From contig NZ_FNBG01000022.1 of the NCBI RefSeq assembly GCF_900102215.1, positions 17,650 to 81,649 on the forward strand: a stretch of 64,000 nt of DNA. The letters run 5' to 3'. Within the stretch, counting starts at the first letter, position 1; each line of letters begins with the position of its first letter. This DNA is from Fontibacillus panacisegetis. GTDB lineage: Bacteria > Bacillota > Bacilli > Paenibacillales > Paenibacillaceae. The position numbers and the translations under genes are program-made. The notes below the pieces were generated by a model. It made no database searches, was not told the DNA's origin, and saw only the letters and a list, made by a program, of their open reading frames with translations. Positions 9,806 to 20,148 of the stretch are shown piece by piece.

Positions 9806-9895
9806 TACCGAGCCTCCCTCAATTCATGACAATAATTATACGAAACGACGAAAGAGCTCGTCAAGAAAGATCAGACACCAGATTGTTGGTGTTAA

Positions 9896-12253
9896 TTACT
9901 TGGAGGAAAATGCCAAATCGAGACACTGCTTCAGAAAATTTTTACTCTGAGTCCGATTGAGTCGTATTCCACCATAATAAATTGTCTCCCAAACATCTAC
10001 AAATTGTTCTATCCCTGCAAAAACGCTCGATTTTTCCCTACCATGCCCAATGTAATCTACATATTCTCTTGCTGTCATAGCAGGTGGTTTAGTCCCGTAG
10101 AGCAAGTACAGCTCCCGCCACACTACATCCGCAGCCGCTAGTAATTCTTTCTGGTCAGGAAATCTTCGACTCAGCTTTAAGGCAGTCATTCGGAGACGAA
10201 ACCATTGCTTGCGTACCAGGTTTTTTTGATTCATTAATGCAACCAACAGAACGAAGCCAGCGCTAAAAATAATCAGAAGCACATCCACCGTAACGTTTTT
10301 CGCACTATTCCACCATGATTGCAGTACTGTTAACATACTTGATTTTACTGAGTTAACAGTAAATACAACCTTCGTCCAAATGGAACCTCCTGTGCTCATC
10401 ATACCGGAATCAGCATCGACAGAACCAGGGATAGACAAAGATTCATAACCAGGAGTCGGATCAAATGGAACCCAGCCAATTCCGGGAAAATAAACCTCCA
10501 CCCATGCATGCGCATCGGCATATGAAATTACGTATCTGTTCCCACTCTCTGAGACAGGATCACCCGGAGCAAAACCTTTTACCCATCTTGAGGGAATTCC
10601 TGCACTTCTAAGCAGCACTGTCATGGAAGTGGAAAAATGATCACAGTATCCGCTTTTTTGCTCAAACAGAAACGAATCAACAAAATCCTTCCTCTGTGAG
10701 GGGCGGACGGAATCTAAGCTATATGTGTAATTCCCCTTTAAATAGCTCATAACCTCAAGCACTGCTTCATATCGATTCTCGCCCTGTTCAGCCAGATCTA
10801 TCCCTAGCTTTCGAACACGGTCAGGTAATTTCTCCGGCAGCTGTAGATACAAACGTCTTATCTCTTCAGGGTCCGGGCCAACACTGCTATGCAGTTCCTC
10901 CTCAGAGTAGGACTGTAATTTGGAAGTCAATTCATATCCCCAAAGAGATTGAGCCCCGGTTCCTTGTTGCTTAAGCTGCTCGATATAGACAGCATCAGCG
11001 GATTCATCATATTTGGCAGTAGCTTGAACCGATTGTTCTGCCGCTTCACCTGAAAATACCATACCAACCGTAAGCGGTAATCCGCCTCCAAACAACGGAG
11101 AACCACTACCGACAGGCTGAGGCTCTTCAAAAATAACTGTCTGCTTAACTTCATCCCCATGAATCTCATGAGAGTTGTTTAAATTAGATGAAGTAATTTC
11201 TATGAGATGATTCTGAAGCTCGCTATCCAGAACAGGCTGAGTCCAGCCCCTTCCTGTATAGAGCATTTTGCTTTCACCACGCCAATAGGTACGCTGTGGT
11301 GATACCGCCGTGAAATAGGGATCATGCCTTAGCTTAAGAGGCGCTCCAAGCTCAGAATCATCCCTTGAATAACCTGATGTGCTGTATGCATTCCAATTCT
11401 CTTCCCCGTGAGAGCCATTCCATTTCTCCAAAGCTTGCATTGCATGATCCCATGGAATCTTTCTAGTAGGCTGTATCGGTAGCAAAGAGGTTAGCATTGC
11501 AGCACCCAGAACACAGACACTCAGCAATGCTGAAGCGACAATTACGTAATTAACTCGATGCTGTGCTTTTCTTACTCCCTTCCGATGAGACCAAAGCATA
11601 CTTGATATATGATTTCTAAATATCAGCATTTGAAGCCCCAAGCCCCACGCAGCCGTACGAATAAAGCCTGAGGTAATGTTGATCTCAACAGCTATCTCAA
11701 GGACCCATAAATACAGCAATGTGACCGAGAAAAACAACAGGATGCTCCCTCTTCCAAGCGCCAGCATTTGAACAGATACAATCAGCAAGGACCAGCCAAT
11801 CAAAAGCAGCAGCATTCTCGATTCTAGACTGATTCCGTTCAATCTCCCGGATTGAACAAGCTTCATAACATCTTGAATAAGTATTTCTGAATATTCTGTA
11901 TACCACTGTAGACCTTCTATTCCTCCATAAAAGAAATACATTGAGCCGGCTATGAAGAGCACAGGCAGTGGTGCATACAACAATTTTGGCATGTGAAAAC
12001 AACCAATCAACAGCAAGCCCGCTGTCAATACTACAAACAGATGAACGATTTTGTTCTGTCCTTCATCGATCAGTGAAAACAACGGATAGAGCCACTCACT
12101 AAATAATCCGAACAAAAGGAGACTGACTGCAAATCGCTTCAGTCCTACTCTCCAATAGGATAATTCTGTACTTCTCGTCTCTTTGTAAGGCTGACTACCT
12201 TGCAGATCTATGTCTCCAACACTCTCCAGCTTAAGCGATGACATGCTTAACAT
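9896..12253 (-). CDS. TgpA-like membrane transglutaminase-domain protein (DUF3488, transglutaminase core, DUF4129)
   Basis: A large membrane protein of about 785 residues. The N-terminal third has about six helices; an outward domain contains the transglutaminase core with Cys in KSGYCDHFSTSMTVLL, His in SYADAHAWVEVYFPG and Asp in GWVPFDPTPG. One further helix follows, then a cytoplasmic DUF4129-like tail (about the last 100 residues). The triad is intact. It overlaps the upstream DUF58 gene. The exact start is unclear: ATGs at 12256, 12253 and 12244 all follow AGGAAGGGAG at different spacings. The MoxR-DUF58-TgpA set is common in Bacillota and is linked in general to envelope or protease-like maturation functions; the substrate here is unknown. 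Confidence 0.88.
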   Translation of the reverse strand: MLSMSSLKLESVGDIDLQGSQPYKETRSTELSYWRVGLKRFAVSLLLFGLFSEWLYPLFSLIDEGQNKIVHLFVVLTAGLLLIGCFHMPKLLYAPLPVLFIAGSMYFFYGGIEGLQWYTEYSEILIQDVMKLVQSGRLNGISLESRMLLLLIGWSLLIVSVQMLALGRGSILLFFSVTLLYLWVLEIAVEINITSGFIRTAAWGLGLQMLIFRNHISSMLWSHRKGVRKAQHRVNYVIVASALLSVCVLGAAMLTSLLPIQPTRKIPWDHAMQALEKWNGSHGEENWNAYSTSGYSRDDSELGAPLKLRHDPYFTAVSPQRTYWRGESKMLYTGRGWTQPVLDSELQNHLIEITSSNLNNSHEIHGDEVKQTVIFEEPQPVGSGSPLFGGGLPLTVGMVFSGEAAEQSVQATAKYDESADAVYIEQLKQQGTGAQSLWGYELTSKLQSYSEEELHSSVGPDPEEIRRLYLQLPEKLPDRVRKLGIDLAEQGENRYEAVLEVMSYLKGNYTYSLDSVRPSQRKDFVDSFLFEQKSGYCDHFSTSMTVLLRSAGIPSRWVKGFAPGDPVSESGNRYVISYADAHAWVEVYFPGIGWVPFDPTPGYESLSIPGSVDADSGMMSTGGSIWTKVVFTVNSVKSSMLTVLQSWWNSAKNVTVDVLLIIFSAGFVLLVALMNQKNLVRKQWFRLRMTALKLSRRFPDQKELLAAADVVWRELYLLYGTKPPAMTAREYVDYIGHGREKSSVFAGIEQFVDVWETIYYGGIRLNRTQSKNFLKQCLDLAFSSK

Positions 12254-13463
12254 CATCTCCCTTCCTGGAGATTTGTATTTTCTCCGAATCATGTTTGAAT
12301 ACGACTACAGGAATTCCATATTTACGAAGACGCGCCACTTCCTTAGCAATTTCGGGTCTACCTAAGCCATCACATACGCTCCAAATCTCTAATTTTCTAC
12401 CGATCTCATTGAGATGCAGTGCAGTGTCTACCAATTGAGATGATAGTGTTCCCGTTATCAAAGTTATCGCATGAAGAGACGTGAAGTTAATCGCATGAAA
12501 TAACAGCTTGGATGTTGAAATCAGTGCTTGCTTCGAGATATCCGTTTCCAGCCTGATATCGGCTAAAAGATCAAGCCCCCTATGCAGCCCTCTGCTGCCC
12601 GAGAGTGTAATAGCAGATTGCAGTCCATTATGATACAGAAGCATTTCTTCGCCTTGGCTCTTCTCCCGAAGCAACCATGCTGCTGCAGCCGATACAGCTG
12701 CTTCAAAGCCTCTCTCAGCATAAGAATCCGGGCATGTATCAAGAAGCAGATAACGGGATAGCCCTGTCGTCTCATTTGATAAACGAGTAAGCAGGGTTCC
12801 TTTTTTGGCCGAGCCCTTCCAATGAATTTGACGCAGCGGATCTCCCGCCTCATAATCTCTGAGTCTCCCGAACAGCGTACTCGTACTCTCCGGCATTATA
12901 GAATCTCGCACGTAATTCTCGACATCCGAATTGCCATGAAATGCTGTTTGCGCTGATGAAGAGAGCAGCAATGGCCTTGGATGTACAATCATGACGTCAT
13001 CGCTTTGTAATCGCAGTGTGCGCATGAACCAGCCAAAGAGGTCCCCCCACGTTAAATACACGCTAGAGCCGCGGTACACTCCTCGCTTCGCATCATGTAT
13101 ATAATAAGTGCCTGTATATTTTCTTTTCCAGCCCATAAACAGAAGCTTTCCAGCCCCTTCACTTCCAGAGGATAGAGCCAAATGATCCTCAACCAGTATC
13201 CAGAGCGGTGGAATACTACCGTTTAAGGTGATGGTTAGGGTGACCGCCATCTCAGTACCAGCTTCAGGAATTAAAGGATTACATACTCGTTCCACCTTTG
13301 CGCTTGTTGGTCCGCACAGCTGGGCAACCGTTCCTTGAATGATAATAAGTCCAAGGAGGATCACTAAAAACAATAAGGATTGTCCACCTCTCCAGCTGTA
13401 GAGCAAGGCGAGCAGTATTAAGGCCACAGTGCCCCATACGTAGGCCCATTGTCCAATTCTCAT
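12231..13463 (-). CDS. DUF58 domain-containing membrane protein
   Basis: A protein of 410 residues with two N-terminal membrane helices (about 7-45), then a beta-rich segment and the DUF58 signature RDYEAGDPLRQIHWKGSAKK, which resembles a von Willebrand A-type metal-site region. GGGGGGGA precedes the ATG. It overlaps moxR upstream by four bases and the transglutaminase gene downstream, so the three are surely co-expressed. DUF58 proteins are thought to be partners of MoxR AAA+ ATPases; no enzymatic role is assigned. Confidence 0.88.
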   Translation of the reverse strand: MRIGQWAYVWGTVALILLALLYSWRGGQSLLFLVILLGLIIIQGTVAQLCGPTSAKVERVCNPLIPEAGTEMAVTLTITLNGSIPPLWILVEDHLALSSGSEGAGKLLFMGWKRKYTGTYYIHDAKRGVYRGSSVYLTWGDLFGWFMRTLRLQSDDVMIVHPRPLLLSSSAQTAFHGNSDVENYVRDSIMPESTSTLFGRLRDYEAGDPLRQIHWKGSAKKGTLLTRLSNETTGLSRYLLLDTCPDSYAERGFEAAVSAAAAWLLREKSQGEEMLLYHNGLQSAITLSGSRGLHRGLDLLADIRLETDISKQALISTSKLLFHAINFTSLHAITLITGTLSSQLVDTALHLNEIGRKLEIWSVCDGLGRPEIAKEVARLRKYGIPVVVFKHDSEKIQISRKGDDVKHVIA

Positions 13464-14422
13464 GCCGTCCCCCCCGAGGCACGGTTAAACAGAGGAATGT
13501 CAGAGCGCTTTAACAAATCGCTTACGATGTCCTCTCCGCTCATTCCTGATATTTTTGCCTCTGTCTTCAACATCATTCTGTGCCCTAATACCGCTCCTGC
13601 CACTGCCTTCACGTCATCAGGGATCACATAAGAACGACCTTTATAATAGGCCATTGCTTGCGCCGCCCCCATCCAGGCCAATGTACCACGAGGACTGATT
13701 CCGAGCGACAAATGAGTATGATGACGAGATGCGTTAGCTACTCCAACTAGAAATGATTTAATTCGATCGTCAACCAGCACCAATCTCACTTGACGCTGCA
13801 TGACCACCATTTCTTCCGGCAAGAGTACAGGCTTAATGTCGGACACATGTTCCTGATTACGTCCAAGCAGTTCGATCTCTTGTTCAGGAACAGGATATCC
13901 GAGAGATAGACGCATTAAAAAACGATCCAGCTGAGCTTCCGGCAATCTATACGTTCCCTCATATTCAAGAGGATTCTGTGTAGCGAGCAGCAAAAACGGC
14001 TGAGGAAGCGAATACGTGACACCGTCAACAGTTACCTTACGTTCTTCCATAGCCTCAAGAAGGGCAGATTGTGTCCTTGGAGCGGCTCTATTAATCTCAT
14101 CAGCTAATAATATATGGGAATGTATGGGGCCTGGACGATACTCAAAGTTACCATACTGGGGATGATACACTGTCACTCCGGTCACATCAGAAGGCAATAA
14201 ATCCGAAGTAAACTGGATTCGACCAAACGTTCCTCCTACACAAGCCGCTAACGTACGAACCAGCATTGTTTTCCCGACGCCAGGCACATCTTCTAGTAAA
14301 ATATGTCCACCTTGCAGCATAGATACGACAGCAAGTTCAATTTCATTTCTTTTGCCAATAATCACTCGTTCGACCCGATTCACAAGCCGTTCAAGCACAT
14401 CACACGCCTGATTATGAATCAT
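13460..14422 (-). CDS. MoxR-family AAA+ ATPase
   Basis: An ATPase of 320 residues with Walker A LEDVPGVGKTMLVRTLA, Walker B HILLADEINRAAPRTQSALL, sensor-1 LLATQNPLEYEGTY and the C-terminal lid domain. MoxR proteins act as chaperone-like ATPases on VWA or DUF58 partners; the DUF58 gene follows with a four-base overlap. The ATG at 14422 is preferred over the GTG at 14437 because GGAGG sits eight bases before it. It is the first gene of the three-gene operon. Confidence 0.92.
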   Translation of the reverse strand: MIHNQACDVLERLVNRVERVIIGKRNEIELAVVSMLQGGHILLEDVPGVGKTMLVRTLAACVGGTFGRIQFTSDLLPSDVTGVTVYHPQYGNFEYRPGPIHSHILLADEINRAAPRTQSALLEAMEERKVTVDGVTYSLPQPFLLLATQNPLEYEGTYRLPEAQLDRFLMRLSLGYPVPEQEIELLGRNQEHVSDIKPVLLPEEMVVMQRQVRLVLVDDRIKSFLVGVANASRHHTHLSLGISPRGTLAWMGAAQAMAYYKGRSYVIPDDVKAVAGAVLGHRMMLKTEAKISGMSGEDIVSDLLKRSDIPLFNRASGGTA

Positions 14423-14509
14423 TTCTTTCCCCTCCACTCATTACAAAAATCTATCAACTAGTCTCTCCAGAACTAGCTGAAATAGACCTCCGCAGGAGGA
14501 AAAAATCTA

Positions 14510-15856
14510 TTATTGCGCTTTTACTCTGCGTTCCTTTTGGCTAGCAGCAACAGAAACAATAGTTTGTCCTGAGGATTCCAGAAGAGTCCGCAATGGAATC
14601 CAAAGTGATGATTTATCATGATTAATGGCGACTGGACCTTTCCGTGCAGAGGATTCACCCTGCTCTCCTGTAATTGTTTCTCTTTTTGTATCGATAATAA
14701 TTCGAACATCCCCCCATACAATGACAGCAGTCCTATTAGACTGATCCCATTTAACCTGAGCTCCCAAGCGTTCCATTACCGTGCGGATCGGAACTTGATA
14801 TTGTCCATTTCGCAGCGAATACTCACCTGGATCAAGCCTTGTCTCTACACCTGCCGCTTCGAGAACCAACGATTGACCTGGACCGAACAGGTCTGCATTA
14901 GGGACTACATTTTTTTGTACCCAAGCCAGAGATGGCGAGTTCCTTCCTTTATTCTTAACAGATGGGGATATATGAAACTGAACAGGACTTTGCTCTGTAG
15001 ATAAAGCTCGAAAGGTGTATCCATGCTTTTTATAAAATTTAATAATTTCAGGCAATGCCTTTACCGTCTCCGCGTGTCCTGTCCCATCGTGCATCAATAC
15101 AATCATTTCGTTCTTCAATTTAGTTGAAGTCACATTTTTAACGATTTCGGATGCTGGAACTCCCCTACGTTTGGAATCTCCGCTATCTACATCCCAATCG
15201 AACACTTTGTAGCCACCCTGTTCAAGCAGATTAAAATATGTCTCATCAAAATGACCATAGGTTCCTCCCGGTGCTCGCACCAGCTCGGGTCGTACTCCGA
15301 TAATCTCTTTAAGAACTTCCTCTGTCGCCTTGATCTGCCCCCAAAAATGAGTGAAGCTGCTGTACAAATCATCGTATTTATGATCAAAACTATGATTGCC
15401 TATTGCATGGCCCGCATCAACAATCCGATAGATCACTTCAGGCGAATGTTTTGCATGCTCTCCCAGAACAAAGAAGGTGGCTGCTGCATTTTCCTTTTTT
15501 AGAATATCCAGCACTTGATCGGTTAATTTGCTTGGACCGTCATCGAAGGTTAAGTACACAATCTTTTCATTTGAACTCTTTTTTGCAACAGATGTTTTCG
15601 CTATAGACCTTTCAAAAGTCGGAACACCGGTTCCAACTGCATCTAAAGAAACAGGAGCTGCTGCCCGATTTACAGAATGGGATGACGCACTGGCAGATAA
15701 ACTACCAGATGAACTGGCAGTTGAAATGTCAGAAGCGTTCGCCTCGGGCAGAGCTCCTTTTTGACCCGTAATCATAACAATGACTACAGTAATAACTAGC
15801 ATCATAATGAGTATGCTGCGTAATAATAACTGACTAATAGTGCAATTTCGCTTCAT
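14510..15856 (-). CDS. Polysaccharide deacetylase with C-terminal copper-amine-oxidase-N-like domain
   Basis: An exported 448-residue protein: an N-terminal membrane or signal segment (about 8-30), a low-complexity Ser/Ala linker, then a NodB (CE4) domain. Catalytic motifs are present: YLTFDDGPSKLTDQ with the base and metal Asp, HAIGNHSFDHKYDD with the metal His pair, RAPGGTYGHFDET, FDWDVDSGD and VLMHDGTGHAETV. The C-terminal 130 residues carry a copper-amine-oxidase-N-like module (VPIRTVMERLGAQVKWD), often found on Paenibacillus surface proteins. Likely it removes acetyl groups from peptidoglycan or another wall glycan outside the cell. GGAGG lies nine bases before the ATG. Confidence 0.9.
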   Translation of the reverse strand: MKRNCTISQLLLRSILIMMLVITVVIVMITGQKGALPEANASDISTASSSGSLSASASSHSVNRAAAPVSLDAVGTGVPTFERSIAKTSVAKKSSNEKIVYLTFDDGPSKLTDQVLDILKKENAAATFFVLGEHAKHSPEVIYRIVDAGHAIGNHSFDHKYDDLYSSFTHFWGQIKATEEVLKEIIGVRPELVRAPGGTYGHFDETYFNLLEQGGYKVFDWDVDSGDSKRRGVPASEIVKNVTSTKLKNEMIVLMHDGTGHAETVKALPEIIKFYKKHGYTFRALSTEQSPVQFHISPSVKNKGRNSPSLAWVQKNVVPNADLFGPGQSLVLEAAGVETRLDPGEYSLRNGQYQVPIRTVMERLGAQVKWDQSNRTAVIVWGDVRIIIDTKRETITGEQGESSARKGPVAINHDKSSLWIPLRTLLESSGQTIVSVAASQKERRVKAQ

Positions 15857-16003
15857 ATATTTCTACCTCCAACCGTTTATATGAATCATTTGGCTTTCTG
15901 GTAGATTGTATGAAGAGATATATATAAATAGACTTCTTAGACTGTCTCAAATTTTTATGAATTTAGATCATTAAATCCATTCGATTTTCAATTCGCTTGA
16001 AAT

Positions 16004-16498
16004 TTATGCTTCCAGATTCGTTTCTTTAACTGCTTCAAGCACCTGACCCACATGGCCTTTTACCCTTACAGAGCGCCATTCACGAACCAGAATCCCTTCC
16101 TCATCAATAAGAAAAGTTGAACGCACGATTCCTTCGTATTCGCGTCCATACAGCTTCTTAAGCTGCCATACTCCGAACAATCTGCACACCTCATGGTCAG
16201 TATCGGATAACAGGGGGAACGGCAATTCCTTTTTCGCTATAAAATTGTCATGTGACTTTGCTGTATCTCCACTGATGCCTAATACGATGACACCATATTT
16301 AGCAAAATCACCATGGTAATCCCGAAAATCGCACGCCTCTTGTGTACATGCTGGAGTCATATTTTTGGGATAAAAGTATATGACTACCTTGTGACCGCGA
16401 AACTGGCTTAACGAGAGTTGTTCGCCTCCGCTTGCGGGCAGTTTGAAGTCAGGTACTTGCTTTCCAAGTTCTACGGATTGTGTTGTTTTCTTCTGCAT
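16004..16498 (-). CDS. bcp: Thioredoxin-dependent peroxiredoxin, Bcp/PrxQ type
   Basis: A 164-residue AhpC/TSA-family thiol peroxidase. The peroxidatic cysteine sits in MTPACTQEACDFRDY, with the second Cys of the Bcp type five residues later, and the conserved Arg is in IVRSTFLIDEEG. It reduces hydrogen peroxide and organic peroxides using thioredoxin in the cytoplasm. GGAGGAG precedes the ATG. It is transcribed away from the LCP-family gene, so the two share the upstream region 16499-16642. Confidence 0.93.
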   Translation of the reverse strand: MQKKTTQSVELGKQVPDFKLPASGGEQLSLSQFRGHKVVIYFYPKNMTPACTQEACDFRDYHGDFAKYGVIVLGISGDTAKSHDNFIAKKELPFPLLSDTDHEVCRLFGVWQLKKLYGREYEGIVRSTFLIDEEGILVREWRSVRVKGHVGQVLEAVKETNLEA

Positions 16499-16642
16499 AT
16501 GATCTCCTCCAAATATTAACTTAACATATTGGTTAAAATATGAAAATTGATTGTAATTATAAAAGAAATTATAATGTAATGATATGAAGAACCTCTATAT
16601 CCAAAACGAAATCATTGTTTTATTTCTGAAAGGACGAACATT

Positions 16643-17707
16643 ATGACAAGACGTACAAAACGAGCGATTATTTGGTCAGTGGTCGGAGTATTTATCGTGA
16701 TCGCCGCGCTCGTAGCTTACTACTTCATTGCGATTTACAATCAAGTGGATAACTTCCAAAAGAGTGGCGAGGAGTCACCCTTCTACAATGTCCAGACTAC
16801 CGAGACGAAAGTAGAAGAACCGCCTAAGTGGGAAGGAACTGAACGTGTAAACATTTTGCTTATGGGTGTAGATGCCCGGGGTCTTAAAAAAGGTGAAATC
16901 CCGCGCTCCGATACTATGCTGGTCGCATCCATCGACCCTGTATCTAAAAAAGGCTACCTGTTCTCCATTATGCGCGATACTTACACAAAAATACCGGATC
17001 ATGGTTCGGATCGTATCAACACGGCCATTACGCACGGGCCAAACACAGCCATGAAGGCTGTATCCGATCTGCTCGGCATTCCGATCCAGTATTATGTATA
17101 TACAGACTTTCAAGGGTTCATTGAGCTTGTTGATGCTGTAGACGGCGTTGATTTTTATGTAGAAAAGGATATGAAATACACCAGTAAAGCTGACAATCAC
17201 GAATATGATATCGATCTCAAAAAGGGATTTCAGCATCTGGACGGTACAACTGCCCTGCAATATGTACGGTTTCGTCATGATGCCATGTCAGACTATTCGA
17301 GAACCGAGCGGCAGCGTAATTTCCTGACTGCAGTTGCAGAGAAGATGAAATCCACTACATCCATTATGAAGTTGCCATCGATTCTGGAGAAAATGAATCC
17401 ATATATCGATACCAACCTTTCAGTCGAAGATATGTGGAAGCTCGCTACAATTGGGTACTCAAGCCAGATGAGCAGCAGCGAACAAATACCGCCAATGGAG
17501 CTTCTCGTTGAGAAAAATATCGGAGGCTCTGAAGTACTTGGAGTTCGAGACGAAGATGATCTAAAGACTTACGTGCAGGAAGTATTTAATAAAAAAGAAG
17601 AAGCTGCTAATGAAACTGACAGCGGTACATCCACTTCTTCTTCAAACGGCAGTAACAATAGTGCAACAGACAATTCCCCTAATGGAGCTACTTCCAGCGA
17701 GCCGTAA
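16643..17707 (+). CDS. LytR-CpsA-Psr (LCP) family protein
   Basis: A single-span membrane protein (354 residues) with a helix at about 11-30 and an external LCP domain. Diagnostic segments are [20 protein letters not shown] with the pyrophosphate-binding Asp and Arg, [34 protein letters not shown] and [16 protein letters not shown] enzymes attach undecaprenyl-linked polymers such as teichoic acids or capsule to peptidoglycan. The last 35 residues are a Ser/Asn/Gly-rich tail. The ribosome site AAAGGA precedes the ATG. The stop codon lies inside a terminator hairpin, so it is monocistronic. Confidence 0.93.
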   Translation: MTRRTKRAIIWSVVGVFIVIAALVAYYFIAIYNQVDNFQKSGEESPFYNVQTTETKVEEPPKWEGTERVNILLMGVDARGLKKGEIPRSDTMLVASIDPVSKKGYLFSIMRDTYTKIPDHGSDRINTAITHGPNTAMKAVSDLLGIPIQYYVYTDFQGFIELVDAVDGVDFYVEKDMKYTSKADNHEYDIDLKKGFQHLDGTTALQYVRFRHDAMSDYSRTERQRNFLTAVAEKMKSTTSIMKLPSILEKMNPYIDTNLSVEDMWKLATIGYSSQMSSSEQIPPMELLVEKNIGGSEVLGVRDEDDLKTYVQEVFNKKEEAANETDSGTSTSSSNGSNNSATDNSPNGATSSEP

Positions 17708-17735
17708 TACGGCTCACTGGAAGTATTGTTTGTTT
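17690..17735 (+). terminator. Terminator overlapping the LCP gene stop codon
   Basis: The inverted repeat has arms 17690-17706 and 17708-17724 (ACTTCCAGCGAGCCGTA and its near-perfect complement) with TTGTTTGTTT after it. The 5' arm is coding and includes the stop codon region. Confidence 0.75.
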
Positions 17736-17766
17736 AAAGCTAATTTTGAAAGGACGTTATCTCTCG

Positions 17767-19080
17767 ATGAATCGTAAACAATCTGAACACTTGTATGAAG
17801 AAGCACTAAAACATATTGTCGGCGGCGTCAACAGCCCCTCTCGCTCATTCAAAGCGGTTGGTGGCGGGGCACCCGTCTTTATGAAGAGAGCCCAAGGCGC
17901 TCATTTCTGGGATGTTGACGGGAACCGTTATGTTGATTATCTCGCAGCATACGGACCGATTATTACAGGACATGCTCACCCTCACGTGACAAAGGCTATT
18001 CAGGAAGCAGCCGCTAACGGCACACTTTACGGTACACCAACAGAGCTTGAGATTCAGCTTGCTGCCATGCTGAAGGATGCAATCCCTTCCATGGACAAGG
18101 TTCGTTTCGTGAACTCAGGTACGGAAGCTGTTATGACAACGATTCGTGTAGCTCGTGCTTATACGAAACGGAACAAAATCATCAAGTTTGCAGGATGCTA
18201 CCATGGTCATTCAGATTTAGTATTGGTTGCGGCCGGATCGGGTCCTTCTACACTGGGTATCCCTGATAGCGCAGGTATTCCTGCAAGCATAGCTCAAGAA
18301 GTAATTACTGTACCTTTTAACAATGCAGAGGCTCTACACGAGGCTCTTAAGAAGTGGGGGGACGACGTTGCGGCTGTTATGATTGAGCCGATCGTCGGGA
18401 ACTTCGGTATGGTTATGCCCAAAGCAGGATTCCTCGAGGATGTATGCCGACTTACAAGACAATATGGTGCACTTGTCATCTATGATGAGGTAATTACCGC
18501 GTTCCGCTTCCATTACGGATCTACACAAACCTATGCAGGGCTTGCCAACCATGATTTGATTAAGCCTGACCTGACTGCGCTCGGCAAAATCATCGGCGGC
18601 GGCCTGCCGATCGGTGCATATGGCGGCAGCAAGGAAATCATGGAGCAGGTTGCTCCGCTCGGCCCTGCTTATCAAGCGGGTACAATGGCTGGTAACCCGG
18701 CTTCCATTTCTGCGGGTATCGCTTGTCTTGAAGTCCTTCAAGGTAAAGGTATCTACGAAGAAATGGAGCGTCTCACGCTGAAGCTGACCAAAGGATTGGC
18801 TGAATCGGCCAGCCGTTATGAAGTTCAGCTTACGATCAATCAAATTCGCGGCTCCTTCTCCACTCATTTCTGCGACCATCCGGTAACTAACTACGATGAA
18901 TCGCAAGATACTGACGGAGAAGCATTTGGAGCCTTCTTCCGCGCCATGCTGAACCGTGGCGTTAATCTGGCGCCTTCCAAATATGAAGCCTGGTTCCTGA
19001 CAACTGCGCATACGGAAGAAGATATTGATTTTACACTGGAAGCTGCCGATGCTTCGTTTAAGGAAATTAGCACTAAGTAG
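17767..19080 (+). CDS. hemL: Glutamate-1-semialdehyde 2,1-aminomutase
   Basis: A PLP enzyme of 437 residues that converts glutamate-1-semialdehyde to 5-aminolevulinate for tetrapyrrole synthesis. Seen: [19 protein letters not shown] near the N-terminus, [30 protein letters not shown], the cofactor Asp in [12 protein letters not shown] and the Schiff-base lysine in [19 protein letters not shown]. The ATG at 17767 matches the family start; an in-frame TTG at 17746 is upstream but would add an atypical leader. No other hem genes are near. The sequence ([15 protein letters not shown]) resembles the GsaB-type paralogue known from bacilli, so the genome may hold a second hemL; this is inference. 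Confidence 0.93.
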   Translation: MNRKQSEHLYEEALKHIVGGVNSPSRSFKAVGGGAPVFMKRAQGAHFWDVDGNRYVDYLAAYGPIITGHAHPHVTKAIQEAAANGTLYGTPTELEIQLAAMLKDAIPSMDKVRFVNSGTEAVMTTIRVARAYTKRNKIIKFAGCYHGHSDLVLVAAGSGPSTLGIPDSAGIPASIAQEVITVPFNNAEALHEALKKWGDDVAAVMIEPIVGNFGMVMPKAGFLEDVCRLTRQYGALVIYDEVITAFRFHYGSTQTYAGLANHDLIKPDLTALGKIIGGGLPIGAYGGSKEIMEQVAPLGPAYQAGTMAGNPASISAGIACLEVLQGKGIYEEMERLTLKLTKGLAESASRYEVQLTINQIRGSFSTHFCDHPVTNYDESQDTDGEAFGAFFRAMLNRGVNLAPSKYEAWFLTTAHTEEDIDFTLEAADASFKEISTK

Positions 19081-19100
19081 CATAGCATTAAGACATCTCC

Positions 19101-19161
19101 ATAGAGGACAAAGGACCGTTTATCTTTACTATGATCTAAGCGGCCTTTGTCCTCTATTTTG
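19101..19161 (+). terminator. Terminator after hemL
   Basis: Long arms 19101-19118 and 19141-19157 pair nearly perfectly (ATAGAGGACAAAGG with CCTTTGTCCTCTAT), followed by a short T-run. Confidence 0.7.
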
Positions 19162-19308
19162 CATATATCCCATGTAATCACATTCACTAGAGATCGGTTT
19201 ACCGCAACCATATTATAGGATATACCTATTAACGCAATTGTATTTATATATTATACCAATTGAACCTCCCATGAGATAATAATTCCATTCCAACTCTAGG
19301 AGGATGAG

Positions 19309-20088
19309 ATGATGGGAACTAATCAGGTGTGGCAGCCAGAACACTACGATAACAAGTTAGGATTTGTATCGGAATATGGCAAAGGCGTGGTCAATCTACT
19401 GAAGCCGCAGCGTGACGAAGTCATATTAGATTTAGGATGTGGAACTGGCGATTTAAGCAATGAGATTGCTGGAACTGGAGCCAAGGTCGTTGGGATGGAT
19501 TTTTCTGCCCAAATGATTGAACAAGCGCGATACAAATATCCTGGCCTCAATTTTAAAGTTGGAGATGGTGAGCGGTTTGAATTGGATACGCCTGTAGATG
19601 CCGTTTTCTCTAATGCTGCGCTGCACTGGATGAAGGATGCCCCGAGTGTAATTCGTTCGGTGTGGAATGCTCTGAGACCCGGAGGACGCTTTGTTGCAGA
19701 GTTTGGTGGAAAAGGCAATGTCGAGATCATTATCTCATCCATAGTTCAGATACTTCGTGAAGAATATGGGATTGATGCTGAATCGCTGGACCCATGGTAT
19801 TTTCCAAGTGTGGGGGATTACAGTACTTTACTGGAGCAGCAAGGCTTCCGCGTGCAGTATATGACGCATCTTGATCGGTTCACCAAGCTGGAGGATCGAG
19901 AAAAAGGTCTATCCCATTGGATTAATGGATTCGCTGCCGATACCTATTTTGCAGGGCTTGGTGATCAGGAAAAACAAACCATCATCCATCAGGTAGAGCA
20001 GTTGACACGACCAAAATTGTTCATCAACGATGCCTGGCATGCGGACTATGTAAGATTACGGTTCATCGCAATTAAACCATTATCATAG
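19309..20088 (+). CDS. Class I SAM-dependent methyltransferase
   Basis: A cytoplasmic methyltransferase of 259 residues with SAM-binding motif I VILDLGCGTGDLSNEIAG, the acidic post-I residue in VVGMDFSAQMIEQAR, and the post-motif ALHWMKDAPSVIRSVWNAL. It resembles trans-aconitate 2-methyltransferase-like enzymes (Tam type) in the AALHWMKD segment, but that specificity cannot be assigned by eye. AGGAGG precedes the ATG at 19309 by five bases; the next ATG at 19312 is also possible. It is flanked by terminators, so it stands alone. Confidence 0.85.
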   Translation: MMGTNQVWQPEHYDNKLGFVSEYGKGVVNLLKPQRDEVILDLGCGTGDLSNEIAGTGAKVVGMDFSAQMIEQARYKYPGLNFKVGDGERFELDTPVDAVFSNAALHWMKDAPSVIRSVWNALRPGGRFVAEFGGKGNVEIIISSIVQILREEYGIDAESLDPWYFPSVGDYSTLLEQQGFRVQYMTHLDRFTKLEDREKGLSHWINGFAADTYFAGLGDQEKQTIIHQVEQLTRPKLFINDAWHADYVRLRFIAIKPLS

Positions 20089-20100
20089 GAAAATAAAGAA

Positions 20101-20142
20101 GGCACAGCAGCCGCTGATGAACTCAGCGCGCCGTGCCTTTTT
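20101..20142. terminator. Bidirectional terminator between methyltransferase and SGNH hydrolase genes
   Basis: A stem built from GGCACAGCAGCCGCTGA and TCAGCGCGCCGTGCC is followed by TTTTT on the plus strand and TTCTTTATTTT on the minus strand, serving the two convergent genes. Confidence 0.8.
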
Positions 20143-20148
20143 GAATGA

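Noticed and set aside
14489..14501. Hairpin CCTCC-GCA-GGAGG as terminator of the MoxR operon or promoter-side element
   Set aside because: The poly-T side is upstream on the relevant strand and the stem is only 5 bp, so it cannot act as an intrinsic terminator there.
18334..19083. A 249-codon frame antisense to hemL
   Set aside because: Shadow of a highly conserved gene; no ribosome site and no protein-like motifs.
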